From Pseudonocardia oroxyli (lineage in GTDB: Bacteria; Actinomycetota; Actinomycetes; Mycobacteriales; Pseudonocardiaceae): a stretch of 64,000 nt of DNA. The notes below the pieces were generated by a model that was not told where the DNA came from, did not search any database, and saw nothing but the letters and a program-made list of their open reading frames with translations. The translations under genes and the position numbers were made by a program. Positions 44,670 through 53,318 of this stretch are shown one piece after another. The stretch is from positions 62,001-126,000 of the forward strand of contig NZ_FNBE01000009.1 in assembly GCF_900102195.1 (NCBI RefSeq). Direction: 5' to 3'. Position 1 is the first letter of the stretch. Every line of letters begins with the position of its first letter.

Positions 44670-44675
44670 CGATCC

Positions 44676-46052
44676 ATGCCCGACCGCTCCATCGTCTGGT
44701 TCCGGCGTGACCTGCGGGTCGCTGACCAGCCCACCTTCCTCGCCGCGGCCGACTCCGACGAGGTGTTGGCCCTGTTCGTGCTCGACCCGGCGCTGATCGC
44801 CCCGAGCGGTGGGGCGCGGCTGACCTTCCTCTACGGCTGCCTGCGGGAGCTGTCCGCGGCGCTGGGCGACCGGCTGCTGGTGGTCGAGGGCGACCCGGTG
44901 GACGTCGTGCCGCGGGTGGCCGAGGCCGTGTCCGCGTCGGTGGTGCACGTGGCGGCGGACTTCGGTCCGTACGGCGCGAAGCGGGACGAGGGCGTCGAGA
45001 AGGCGCTGGCGGACGCGGGTCGCGAGCTGCACCGGATCGGGTCGCCCTACGCCGTCGCGCCCGGGCGGGTCGTGAAGTCCGACGGCGACCCGTTCAAGGT
45101 CTTCTCCCCGTTCCGCCGCGCCTGGGCGGACCACGGCTGGCGGGACCCGGCCGACACCTCCGCGGCGACCGTGACCTGGATGGACCCGTCGGACAAGGAC
45201 GGCGGCCCCCGGGCCGTCCGGGTCCCCGACGACGTCGCGGTGGACGCCGAGCTGCCCGAACCCGGCGAGCGGGCGGCCCGCGCCGCGTGGCGGGACTTCC
45301 TCGACATCGTCGACGAGTACGGCGACACCCGGGACCGCCCCGACCGGCCCGGGACCTCGCGCATGTCGCAGTACCTCAAGTACGGCTGCATCCACCCCCG
45401 CACGATCCTCGCCGACCTGGCGCAGCGCCGCTCCGAGAGCGCGAACACCTACCGGACCGAGATCGCCTGGCGCGAGTTCTACGCGGACATCCTGTTCCAG
45501 CGCCCGGACTCCGCCCGCCGCAACTACGACCGCTCCTTCGACGCCCTGCCGGTCGCCACCGGCAAGGAGGCCGACGCCGCGTTCGAGGCGTGGAAGGAGG
45601 GCCGCACCGGTTTCCCGATCGTCGACGCCGGGATGCGCCAGCTGCGCGCGGAGGCGTGGATGCACAACCGGGTGCGGATGATCGTGGCGTCCTTCCTGGT
45701 CAAGGACCTGCATCTGCCGTGGTGGTGGGGTGCCCGCCATTTCATGCAGCTGCTGGTCGACGGCGACCTCGCCTCCAACCAGCACGGCTGGCAGTGGACG
45801 GCGGGCAGCGGCACGGACGCCTCGCCCTACTTCCGGGTCTTCAACCCGATCACGCAGGGGGAGCGCTTCGACCCGAACGGCGACTACGTGCGCAAGTACG
45901 TCCCCGAGCTGCGCGGCATCGAGGGCAAGGCGGTGCACCAGCCGTGGAAGGTCGGGGTGCCGGAGGGCTACCCCGAGCCGATGGTCGACCACAAGGCCGA
46001 GCGGCAGGAGGCGTTGGACCGCTACGAGCAGGTGAAGAACGCACGTCGGTGA
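44676..46052 (+). CDS. phrB: Deoxyribodipyrimidine photolyase
   Basis: 458 residues. N-terminal photolyase alpha/beta domain (SIVWFRRDLRVADQPTFLAA) and a C-terminal FAD domain with GTSRMSQYLKYGCIHPRTI, TGFPIVDAGMRQL, WMHNRVRMIVASFLVKDL and ASNQHGWQWTAGSGTDASPYFRVF-type segments; the tryptophan electron chain residues appear intact. It repairs UV pyrimidine dimers using blue light. A CPD class I enzyme is most likely. Single gene. Confidence 0.95.
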   Translation: MPDRSIVWFRRDLRVADQPTFLAAADSDEVLALFVLDPALIAPSGGARLTFLYGCLRELSAALGDRLLVVEGDPVDVVPRVAEAVSASVVHVAADFGPYGAKRDEGVEKALADAGRELHRIGSPYAVAPGRVVKSDGDPFKVFSPFRRAWADHGWRDPADTSAATVTWMDPSDKDGGPRAVRVPDDVAVDAELPEPGERAARAAWRDFLDIVDEYGDTRDRPDRPGTSRMSQYLKYGCIHPRTILADLAQRRSESANTYRTEIAWREFYADILFQRPDSARRNYDRSFDALPVATGKEADAAFEAWKEGRTGFPIVDAGMRQLRAEAWMHNRVRMIVASFLVKDLHLPWWWGARHFMQLLVDGDLASNQHGWQWTAGSGTDASPYFRVFNPITQGERFDPNGDYVRKYVPELRGIEGKAVHQPWKVGVPEGYPEPMVDHKAERQEALDRYEQVKNARR

Positions 46053-46142
46053 GGTGGCCTGCGCCCGGCCCCCACGGGCCACCCGACGCGGCATGTGGGT
46101 GAACGCCTAGGCTGGCCCCAGCACTTCACGAGGGGAGACCCG

Positions 46143-47084
46143 ATGGCCGACCGACGCCGACCGACGCGCGGGATCGTGCTGGTCGGGCTGCTGGCCGGGG
46201 CCGCGGGCGCGGGCGTCTGGTGGTTCCGGCGCCGCCCGGACGGCCGCCCGCTCACCGACCAGTGGGCCGTGGCCACCGCTCCTCCCGCCGCCCGCTCGGT
46301 CGCGCCACCCGTCCCCAGCGAGCCCGGGGTGCGGGGCGAACTGTCGGCGCCGCCCGTGCCGACGGTGCCGCCTGCCCCGGTGGCCCCGTCCGAGCCGAGC
46401 GAGCCGGACGCCGTGGCCGAGATCGACGCTGCTGCCGAGCCCGACGCTGCTGTCGAGCCGGAAGCGCGGACCGAGCCGGAAGCGCGGACCGAGCCGGAAG
46501 CGCGGACCGAGCCGGACTCCGCGGCCGAGCCCGACGCCGCTGCCGAGCCGGCCGAGCCGGAAGTGGCGTCCGAACCCGAGGCGCGAACCGAGCCGTCGCC
46601 CGAGCCGTCCGACCCCTCCGCCCCCGAGGCTCCGGCAGCCGCCGCCGACCCCACCGACGAGGCTCCGAAGCCGACCGACATGCCGGCGACGTCGAGCGTC
46701 GAGCCGGTGGGCGCGGTCGTCGAGGACGAGCCCGCCGAGCCCGCCCGCCCCGCCACCCTCTTCGACGCCACCACCCCCTCCACGGCGCCCGGGTTCACCC
46801 CCTCGCCCGCCCCCCGCGCGGCGCCCACGGACGACACCCCCACCGTGGCGATCCCCGCCGTCAACCCCGCCGAGCCCTACGGCCCCGGGTCGGCCGCGCC
46901 GCTCGCGGACGGGTCGGCTCCCGGCCCGGAGTACACGATCAAGGGGAACGCGTCGTCGATGCTGTTCCACCCGCCGTCGAGCCCGTACTTCCGGCGCACG
47001 AAGCCCGAGGCCTGGTTCCGCACGGCGGAGGACGCCGAGAAGGCGGGCTTCACCGAGTGGAAGCCCAAGCCCCGCGCCACCTGA
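46143..47084 (+). CDS. Membrane-anchored sunset-domain protein (ArfC-like C-terminus)
   Basis: 313 residues. One N-terminal membrane helix ([19 protein letters not shown]), a long Pro/Glu/Ala-rich linker that includes three exact copies of an 18-bp unit (46455-46508, encoding EPEART), and a C-terminal domain [20 protein letters not shown] ... [14 protein letters not shown]. That end is the sunset domain seen in ArfC and many actinobacterial proteins; its role is unknown. GAGGGGAG lies before the ATG 46143. Confidence 0.78.
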   Translation: MADRRRPTRGIVLVGLLAGAAGAGVWWFRRRPDGRPLTDQWAVATAPPAARSVAPPVPSEPGVRGELSAPPVPTVPPAPVAPSEPSEPDAVAEIDAAAEPDAAVEPEARTEPEARTEPEARTEPDSAAEPDAAAEPAEPEVASEPEARTEPSPEPSDPSAPEAPAAAADPTDEAPKPTDMPATSSVEPVGAVVEDEPAEPARPATLFDATTPSTAPGFTPSPAPRAAPTDDTPTVAIPAVNPAEPYGPGSAAPLADGSAPGPEYTIKGNASSMLFHPPSSPYFRRTKPEAWFRTAEDAEKAGFTEWKPKPRAT

Positions 47085-47145
47085 TCCACTCTTCGGGAGC
47101 GGAACGGTCGAATCTCGACCGCCCACCACCCCACGAGTGGATCAT
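47083..47145. terminator. Large inverted repeat E between convergent genes
   Basis: Outer arms TGATCCACTC/GAGTGGATCA enclose an inner hairpin CGGTCGA-ATC-TCGACCG (47106-47122). The outer left arm starts in the sunset-protein stop codon. It lies 100 bases before the end of the ABC permease gene on the other strand. Bidirectional termination is likely. Confidence 0.65.
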
Positions 47146-47244
47146 CGCCGGTCGCCGAGGACGGAGTACCGGCTCACCGAGGCAGCACGGGAGCCCCCTG
47201 CTCACGGACCGGGCCGAGCGCCACCGGGCCCCCGTCCACCGGGA

Positions 47245-48432
47245 CTACGACGAGCGCAGGGCCTCCGACCAGGACACCCGCGCCCCCGTGCGCAGCACTG
47301 AGTTGCGGTAGATCCGCGCCGCCACCGCCACGACGGCGACGATCGTGGCCGCCGTCAGCAGGATCGCGATCAGGACCTGCCACCACGGCGCCACGCCGAG
47401 CGCCTGCCGCGCGGGCATCAGCGTGGGGGAGAAGAACGGGACGAAGGACAGGACCGTCGCGAGGGTGTTGCGCGGGTCTCCCGGCAGCACCGACACCGCG
47501 AAGATGAACGGCAGCAGCAGCGGGAACATGATCGGCGCGACCAGCGACTGCAGCTCCTCCTGCCGGGACACCATCGACCCCGCGGCGGCGTAGACGGATG
47601 CGTAGAGGAAGAACCCCAGCAGGTACCAGATCACGGCCGCGACCAGCGCAGGCCCGGCCGCGGACGGCGCGCTCAGCACCCCCGTCACGGACCCGACGAC
47701 CACCCCGATCGCCCCCAGGATGAGCAGCTGCAGCAGCCCGACCGCGCCCAGCCCGAGCACCTTGCCCGCGAGTAGGTGCAGCGGCCGGATCGTGGAGAGC
47801 AGCAGCTCGACGACCCGCGAGGACTTCTCCTCCACCACGCCCTGGGCGACCGCCGACCCGTACCCGATCAGCGACATGAACAGCAGCACGGAGGTGACGA
47901 TCGCCAGCCCGAGCCGCTGTCCCCGCTCGGGGTCCTCGGGTTCGAGCGTCTGCACGGCGACGGCGCCCGCCGCCGCGACGGTGGCCGGGTTCTGCCCCGC
48001 CGCCTGCAGCGCCTGGTCCAGGGTGGCCTGCCGGACCACGGTCGAGACCAGCACCTGCAGCTCGGACCCGACGGCGTCCCGTCCGGTCAGCGTCCACCCC
48101 GACGGGTGGTCCAGCACCGCGTCGAGGTCCCCGGACAGCAGCTGGTCGGCGCCCTCGGCGCCCTCGGCGGCCGACACGTCCACCACCGTCAGGGTGCGGC
48201 CGGCCACCGTGGCCGCCTGCTGGAGCGCCGGGACCATCGACTGGGCCGCGGGCGTCACCCCCAGCGAGTCCGACGACGTCCGGCTGCCGATGAACTGGAA
48301 GATCAGCGCGTAGACACCGAAGATGACCAGCGAGATCACGATCCCGACGGCGAAGCTCCGCGAGCGCACCTGCGTGGTGAACTCGCGCCGGGCGACCAGC
48401 CCGATCGCCTGCTGCGGAGACAATCCACTCAT
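47245..48432 (-). CDS. ABC-2 type exporter permease (NatB-like)
   Basis: 395 residues. One N-terminal helix after REFTTQVRSRSFAVG, a large external loop (residues about 60-190), then five helices with SSRVVELLLSTIRPLHLLAGKVLG, the conserved ABC-2/NatB element. It forms an exporter with the ATPase encoded just upstream, with which it overlaps by four bases (ATGA). Na+ or drug extrusion is the family role; substrate not known. Confidence 0.88.
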   Translation of the reverse strand: MSGLSPQQAIGLVARREFTTQVRSRSFAVGIVISLVIFGVYALIFQFIGSRTSSDSLGVTPAAQSMVPALQQAATVAGRTLTVVDVSAAEGAEGADQLLSGDLDAVLDHPSGWTLTGRDAVGSELQVLVSTVVRQATLDQALQAAGQNPATVAAAGAVAVQTLEPEDPERGQRLGLAIVTSVLLFMSLIGYGSAVAQGVVEEKSSRVVELLLSTIRPLHLLAGKVLGLGAVGLLQLLILGAIGVVVGSVTGVLSAPSAAGPALVAAVIWYLLGFFLYASVYAAAGSMVSRQEELQSLVAPIMFPLLLPFIFAVSVLPGDPRNTLATVLSFVPFFSPTLMPARQALGVAPWWQVLIAILLTAATIVAVVAVAARIYRNSVLRTGARVSWSEALRSS

Positions 48433-49310
48433 CGCGACACCACGTCCTTGTACAGCTCGGTCAGGGGCGGTCGGTGCGGCGTGAACTCGTGCACCGGCCC
48501 GGCGGCCAGCGCCGCGGCGAGGACGTCCTGGTCGGAGGCGCCGGCCAGCTCCACCCGGGTGTGCGGGCCGTCCTCTGAGACCACGCTCACCCCGGGCACC
48601 GCGCCCGCCCAGTCCCGCGGCCCCACGACGTCGATCCGGGACACCCCACCCGAGCGCAGCTCCGGCACGCTCCCGACGGCCACCATCCGACCGGCCGCGA
48701 TGATCCCGACCCGGTCGCAGAGCCGCTCCACGAGATCCAGCTGGTGGGAGGAGAACACCACCGGCACACCCTCGTCCGCCTTGTCCCGCAGCACCCGGCT
48801 CATCACCTCGACGGCGGTGGGGTCCAGCCCGGAGAAGGGCTCGTCGAGCACCAGGATCTCGGGGTCGTGGACCAGCGCCGCGCACAGCTGCACCCGCTGC
48901 TGGTTGCCCAGCGACAGCTTCTGGACCTCGTCACCCACCCGTTCCGCGACGCCGAGGCGCTCGGTCCAGCGGGTGACGGCGGCGGCCGCGTCCGCGGCGG
49001 ACACCGCGTGCAGCCGGGCCAGGTAGGCGAGCTGCTCACCGACCTTCATCTTGGGGTAGAGCCCGCGTTCCTCGGGCATGTACCCGATGCGCCGCCGCGC
49101 CTCGGCGTCGATCGCCGTGCCCTTCCACCGCACCTCGCCCGCGTCCGCGCTCAGCACCCCGAGCACGATGCGCATGGTCGTGGTCTTGCCGGCCCCGTTG
49201 CTGCCGACGAACCCGAACACCTCGCCCGGACGCACCGAGAAGGTGACGTCCTCCAGCGCCGTGCGGGTCCCGAACCGTTTCCGTAGCCCCCCGATGTCCA
49301 ACACGATCAC
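48429..49310 (-). CDS. ABC exporter ATPase (NatA-like)
   Basis: 293 residues. Walker A GSNGAGKTT, signature LSLGNQQR (the NatA variant of LSGGQ), Walker B ILVLDEP and the H-loop SSHQ are intact. The last ~80 residues form an extra domain typical of this group. GTG 49310 is used because the ABC fold starts there and AGG lies upstream; longer frames add implausible residues. Pairs with the permease gene downstream. Confidence 0.92.
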   Translation of the reverse strand: MIVLDIGGLRKRFGTRTALEDVTFSVRPGEVFGFVGSNGAGKTTTMRIVLGVLSADAGEVRWKGTAIDAEARRRIGYMPEERGLYPKMKVGEQLAYLARLHAVSAADAAAAVTRWTERLGVAERVGDEVQKLSLGNQQRVQLCAALVHDPEILVLDEPFSGLDPTAVEVMSRVLRDKADEGVPVVFSSHQLDLVERLCDRVGIIAAGRMVAVGSVPELRSGGVSRIDVVGPRDWAGAVPGVSVVSEDGPHTRVELAGASDQDVLAAALAAGPVHEFTPHRPPLTELYKDVVSR

Positions 49311-49366
49311 CGAACCTACTGGTGTCCGGCAACACGCAGGCAATACACGGCCGAGACACTCGCCCG

Positions 49367-51079
49367 ATGAGCCACGTCGTGGTCTGCGGCGTCGGTGCCG
49401 TGGCGCTGCGCATCGTCGAGCAGCTGGTGGACGCCGGCATCGAGTGCGCGGTCGTCGACGCGACCGACCGGCCCGACCCGGTCACCGAGCACCTGCTGGT
49501 GGGCTGGGGGGTGCCCCGGCACCCCGGCAGGCTGCGGGAGGCGCTGCGTGCGGCGGGCGCCGAGAAGGCCGCCGCGGTGGTCGTGGCCCCGGACGACGAT
49601 CTCGTCGCCACCGAGGCCGCCCTGCTCGCCCACCAGGTCGCCCCGGACACCCGGTTGGTCGTCCGGGTGGAGAACCGCGCGGTGGGCCGGGCGCTCGGCG
49701 GGCACGGCACCGTGCTGGACGTCGCCGCGCTGGCGGCGCCGTCGGTCGTCGAGGCCTGTCTGGGGCGGCGCCCGCACCCGCTGGACCTGGGCGGACGACG
49801 GTTCGTGGTCGCGACCGTGGAGGCACCGCGGGCGGGCACGCTGCGCTCCCTCTACGGCGTCCTGGCCCCGCTGGCCGCGGAGGACGCGCTCTGCCCGGGC
49901 CGCGACCATCCCGTCGCCGCGGGCGAGGAGGTCACCCTGATCGGCACGCCGGAGGAGTTCGGGCCGCTCGTCGAGGAGGTCCCCGAACCCGTGCGGGTCG
50001 GGGCGCGCAGCGCGGGCGCCGAGCGGGCGGTGCGCCGGGCGGACGAGGGTGGGCGCGCGGGGGCGCTCACCCTGATCCGCAGCCTGCTCGCCGAGGCCGA
50101 GCGCCCCCTGAAGGCGACGGCCCTGGTCCTGCTCGCCGTGTTCGCGCTGTCGGTGTTCGTGCTCCGCGCCGGCTACGTCAAGCCCGACGGCCGGGGTATG
50201 AGCTGGGTGGACGCCGTCTACTTCACCGTGGAGACCATCGGCACCGTCGGCTACGGGGACTTCTCCTTCGCCGAGCAGGCGACCTGGCTGCGGATCTACG
50301 CGATCGGGATGATGTTCCTGGGCGTCGTCCTCGCCGCGGTGCTGTTCGCCCTGCTCACCCAGATGCTGGTCAGCAACGGCCTCGAGCGGTCGCTGGGCAG
50401 GCGCCGGGTCGAGACGATGCGCGGGCACGTGCTCGTCGTCGGGCTCGGCGCGGTGGGCATCGGCGTGCTGGAGGGGCTGCTCGCGGCGGGCGCGCGCCCG
50501 CTCGTACTGGAGCGGGACGAGGCCAACCGGCACCTCCCGCGGGCCCGGCAGCTCGGCGTGCCGATCGTCATCGGGGACGCCACGGACACCTCCGTGCTCG
50601 CGGCGGTCAACCTGGCCGAGTGTGCGGCGGTGGCCGTGCTGACCAGCGACGATCTCGTGAACATCGAGGCAGGTCTTGCCGTGCGGGACCAGCTCGGCGA
50701 CCGCTGGCGGGACGTCCCGGTGGTGCTGCGGCTCTTCGACCGCGACCTGTCCGAGGCGGTCGAGGAGGGTTTCGGCTTCGACCACGTCCGCTCGACGGCC
50801 GCGCTCGCCGCCCCGTGGTTCGTCGGCGCCGCGCTCGGGTTGGACGTGCTCGGCACCTTCTACGTCGACCGGACCCCGTTCATGGTCGGACGCCTCCCGA
50901 TCGGCCCCCAACTCGACGGGCGCGCCATGCGCGAGCTCTCCGCCCGCACCCGGGTGGTCGCCCTGCGCCGCGCGGACGGCACGGTCGACACCCCGCGCAG
51001 AGACACCCGCTTCGCCCGCGGCGACGACGCCTACGTGGTGGGCCCCTACACCGAACTCCTGGCGTTACTCACCCACTGA
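49367..51079 (+). CDS. Potassium channel with two TrkA-N (RCK) domains
   Basis: 570 residues. An N-terminal Rossmann RCK-like domain (MSHVVVCGVGAVALRIVEQL), a two-helix pore with selectivity filter TIGTVGYGDF, and a second TrkA-N domain (HVLVVGLGAVGIGVLEGLL) and C-terminal regulatory region. An RCK domain in front of the pore is less common than behind it. The protein is a likely K+-selective, nucleotide-gated channel in the membrane. ATG 49367. Divergent from the ABC ATPase gene; convergent with the monooxygenase regulator. Confidence 0.88.
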   Translation: MSHVVVCGVGAVALRIVEQLVDAGIECAVVDATDRPDPVTEHLLVGWGVPRHPGRLREALRAAGAEKAAAVVVAPDDDLVATEAALLAHQVAPDTRLVVRVENRAVGRALGGHGTVLDVAALAAPSVVEACLGRRPHPLDLGGRRFVVATVEAPRAGTLRSLYGVLAPLAAEDALCPGRDHPVAAGEEVTLIGTPEEFGPLVEEVPEPVRVGARSAGAERAVRRADEGGRAGALTLIRSLLAEAERPLKATALVLLAVFALSVFVLRAGYVKPDGRGMSWVDAVYFTVETIGTVGYGDFSFAEQATWLRIYAIGMMFLGVVLAAVLFALLTQMLVSNGLERSLGRRRVETMRGHVLVVGLGAVGIGVLEGLLAAGARPLVLERDEANRHLPRARQLGVPIVIGDATDTSVLAAVNLAECAAVAVLTSDDLVNIEAGLAVRDQLGDRWRDVPVVLRLFDRDLSEAVEEGFGFDHVRSTAALAAPWFVGAALGLDVLGTFYVDRTPFMVGRLPIGPQLDGRAMRELSARTRVVALRRADGTVDTPRRDTRFARGDDAYVVGPYTELLALLTH

Positions 51080-51084
51080 CCCGA

Positions 51085-51147
51085 CGCATTATGGAACCAT
51101 AATGGTCGTTTCGGGCCCTGAAAACGACGTTATGGTTCCATAATGCG
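51085..51147. repeat. Palindrome family D, copy D1
   Basis: 27-base arms CGCATTATGGAACCATAA... with few mismatches around a 9-base loop (CGGGCCCTG), between the convergent channel and regulator stop codons. Each arm also contains a self-palindrome TTATGG(AA/TT)CCATAA. It is much richer in A/T than its surroundings. D2 is at 35000-35063. Confidence 0.75.
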
Positions 51148-51152
51148 GTGGG

Positions 51153-53024
51153 TCAGACGGCGGAACCGTCGGGCATCGTGATGCCGTAGCCGCGGATGCG
51201 TCGGTAGATCGTCGCTCTGCTCATGCCCAGCCTGCGAGCCGCCTCGGCCTTGTTGCCGTCGGTGTCCAGCAGGGCGTCGACGATCGCGTCGCACTCGATC
51301 GCCTCCAGGGGCGTGAGCACCCGACGGGTGATCGCCCGGACCTCGGGCGGCAGGTCCTCCGGCCGGATCACCCCGGTCCGCCGCCGCGCGACGACCTTGC
51401 GCAGTACCTGGTAGAGCTGGTCGACGTTGCCGGGCCAGCGGTTGCGCATGAGCACCCGCATGGCCTCGGGCGAGCAGTGCAGGTCGGCGCCGCGGGTGAG
51501 CCGGGCCAGCAGGTAGGGCACCAGCTCGGCGACGTCCTCGATGTGGTGGCGCAGCGGCGGCACCTCGATGCTGCGCGGGAAGCAGCCCTGCAGCTCGGCG
51601 AGCTCCGGGGAGTCCGGGCCGTCGGTGCCGTGCGCCCGGGTCGCGACGACCCACTGCCGCTCGGGGTCGGTCGACTCCCGGTGCGGGTCCAGGACGTCCG
51701 CCAGGGCCAGCGCGTGCTCCGCGGACAGCACGTCGATGTGTTGCAGCACCAGCGTGCCGCCGCCGGTCGCGAGCTCGTCCGCGACCTCGGCGAGCCACGC
51801 GGGCGAGGCGTGCGCCGCGTCGAGCACCCGGACGTGCCCGGCGGGGGAGTGGGCCTGGTGGGTGGCCCGGGCCAGCGTGGTCCGGCCGGTGCCCTCCTCG
51901 CCCTCGAGGACCAGCCACTCCCGCATGCGGAAGTGCCGGTCGACGGTCTGGGCGCACTTCGTCCACAGCGCCCCGGACCCGACGGCGGTGGGCAGCGCGG
52001 CCCCGACGGCGGCCGCCGTGTGCCGGGTCGCGACCGGCGCCTTCGACACGAGCTGGACCTGCAGGACCCCGCCGGAGAGCGAGCCCTCGGCCCAGCTCGG
52101 TCGACACTGCACCCGCGCGGTGTTCCCGCTGGGCAGGTCGACGAGCAGCTGGCGGCGCCGACCGGTCCGCAGCGCCTCGGTGGCCTCGGCGATGAGCGGG
52201 CCGTGATCGCCCGCGTCGAGCAGCTCGCGGGCCTTGTCGTTCATCATCATCAGGTCCGCGCCGACGGCGACGACCGCCCCCCGCCCGCGGCGGCAGGCGG
52301 CGAGGTAGTCGTGCAGCAGGGTCAGCTCGCGGCGGCCCGACTGTTCCAGCAGCCGCTCCTCGATGCGGTGCGCGATGGTGGCGGCGGTGGCGGCCATCAG
52401 CGCGCTGGCCTCGTTCCGCCAGCACGTCAGGTCCAGCACCCCGAGCAGCTTCCCGGAGACGGGGTGGTGGATCGGGACGCCGGCGCACGCCATGTCCTCG
52501 AGGTGGTCGACGTAGTGCTCGTGCCCGTAGACCTGCGCGGGGGCGCGGCCCTCCAGCGCGGTGCCGATGCCGTTGGTGCCGACGTACTGCTCGGCGTAGC
52601 TGTAGCCCGGGGCCAGCCAGATCCGGTCGAGCTGGCGGCGCAGCGCGCTGTCGCCGGTGCGCCGGTCGAGGACCACACCCTCGTCGTCGCACAGGATGAC
52701 CGAGACGGGCTCGGTGGCGAAGGTGTCCGCGATGTCCTCGACCACGGGACCGGCCGCGCGCATGAGCGGGCTGTCGGGTTCGGCGTCGATCTCGTACGGC
52801 AGCTCGAGGTGGTCGCTGGCCACGGAGAAGCTCCGCGACCGCGTCCAGGACGCGAGGATCGGCGGCCGGACGAGACCCGGCGGGGGTTCCTCGTCGTGCA
52901 GGAAGGACTCGCGGGCGAGGGCGATCCGCTCGGCCGCCGGCCCGACGGCCACGGGCGCGACGACTCCGGCTCCGGACCCGACTTCGGCATCCGGCGCCTC
53001 GTGGTGGGTGGTGCGCTCAGACAT
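51153..53024 (-). CDS. mimR: AcoR/MimR-type transcriptional activator of the monooxygenase operon
   Basis: 623 residues: N-terminal region, GAF sensor domain (about 70-220, YVGTNGIGTALEGRAP), an AAA+ module (about 330-560) and a C-terminal Fis-type helix-turn-helix (GNKAEAARRLGMSRATIYRRI). Walker A is GEEGTGRTT. The GAFTGA loop for sigma-54 contact is absent and Walker B reads GTLVLQHIDVL, with QH where DE is expected. Actinobacteria lack sigma-54, so this family, including mycobacterial MimR, must act with other sigma factors. ATG 53024 is used, not TTG 53033. It is divergent from prmA and probably senses an alkane/ketone-derived signal. Confidence 0.88.
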   Translation of the reverse strand: MSERTTHHEAPDAEVGSGAGVVAPVAVGPAAERIALARESFLHDEEPPPGLVRPPILASWTRSRSFSVASDHLELPYEIDAEPDSPLMRAAGPVVEDIADTFATEPVSVILCDDEGVVLDRRTGDSALRRQLDRIWLAPGYSYAEQYVGTNGIGTALEGRAPAQVYGHEHYVDHLEDMACAGVPIHHPVSGKLLGVLDLTCWRNEASALMAATAATIAHRIEERLLEQSGRRELTLLHDYLAACRRGRGAVVAVGADLMMMNDKARELLDAGDHGPLIAEATEALRTGRRRQLLVDLPSGNTARVQCRPSWAEGSLSGGVLQVQLVSKAPVATRHTAAAVGAALPTAVGSGALWTKCAQTVDRHFRMREWLVLEGEEGTGRTTLARATHQAHSPAGHVRVLDAAHASPAWLAEVADELATGGGTLVLQHIDVLSAEHALALADVLDPHRESTDPERQWVVATRAHGTDGPDSPELAELQGCFPRSIEVPPLRHHIEDVAELVPYLLARLTRGADLHCSPEAMRVLMRNRWPGNVDQLYQVLRKVVARRRTGVIRPEDLPPEVRAITRRVLTPLEAIECDAIVDALLDTDGNKAEAARRLGMSRATIYRRIRGYGITMPDGSAV

Positions 53025-53318
53025 CTTGACCAACCGGTTGCCCTTCTCGGAGCAGCTGTGGTCCGCGGTGACGCGGCAGCCGGTATCGATCCGGACGCTA
53101 CCGCCCGGACGTGAGGAACGATAGGCCCTGGTCAGGGGGGCACCGTCTCAGATTGAGACCGCACAGGAGACGCGTCGGAGGTGTGATCTGCACGTCGGAC
53201 GGATGTGACCCACGTCGCAACCGTCCGATCACACAGGGACGATGACGAGACCGCACACCCGCGCCGTCGGTGCCGCGTCGCCCTCTGTGCCACTCACCCA
53301 CCACCGTGAGGAGACGAC
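53025..53318. promoter_or_regulatory. mimR-prmA divergent control region
   Basis: 294 bases with no gene. It holds a perfect inverted repeat GTCTCA-GAT-TGAGAC (53145-53159), a larger one with TGTGATC/GATCACA and TCGGACGG/CCGTCCGA (53182-53233), and a palindrome CAACCGGTTG (53031-53040) seven bases from the mimR start. These are candidate activator sites. GAGGAG (53308-53313) is the prmA ribosome site. No -35/-10 pair with good spacing could be assigned for prmA. Confidence 0.6.

Noticed and set aside
53025..53318. A sigma-54 (-24/-12) promoter for prmA
   Set aside because: No GG-N10-GC element was found, actinobacteria lack RpoN, and the regulator lacks the GAFTGA loop.
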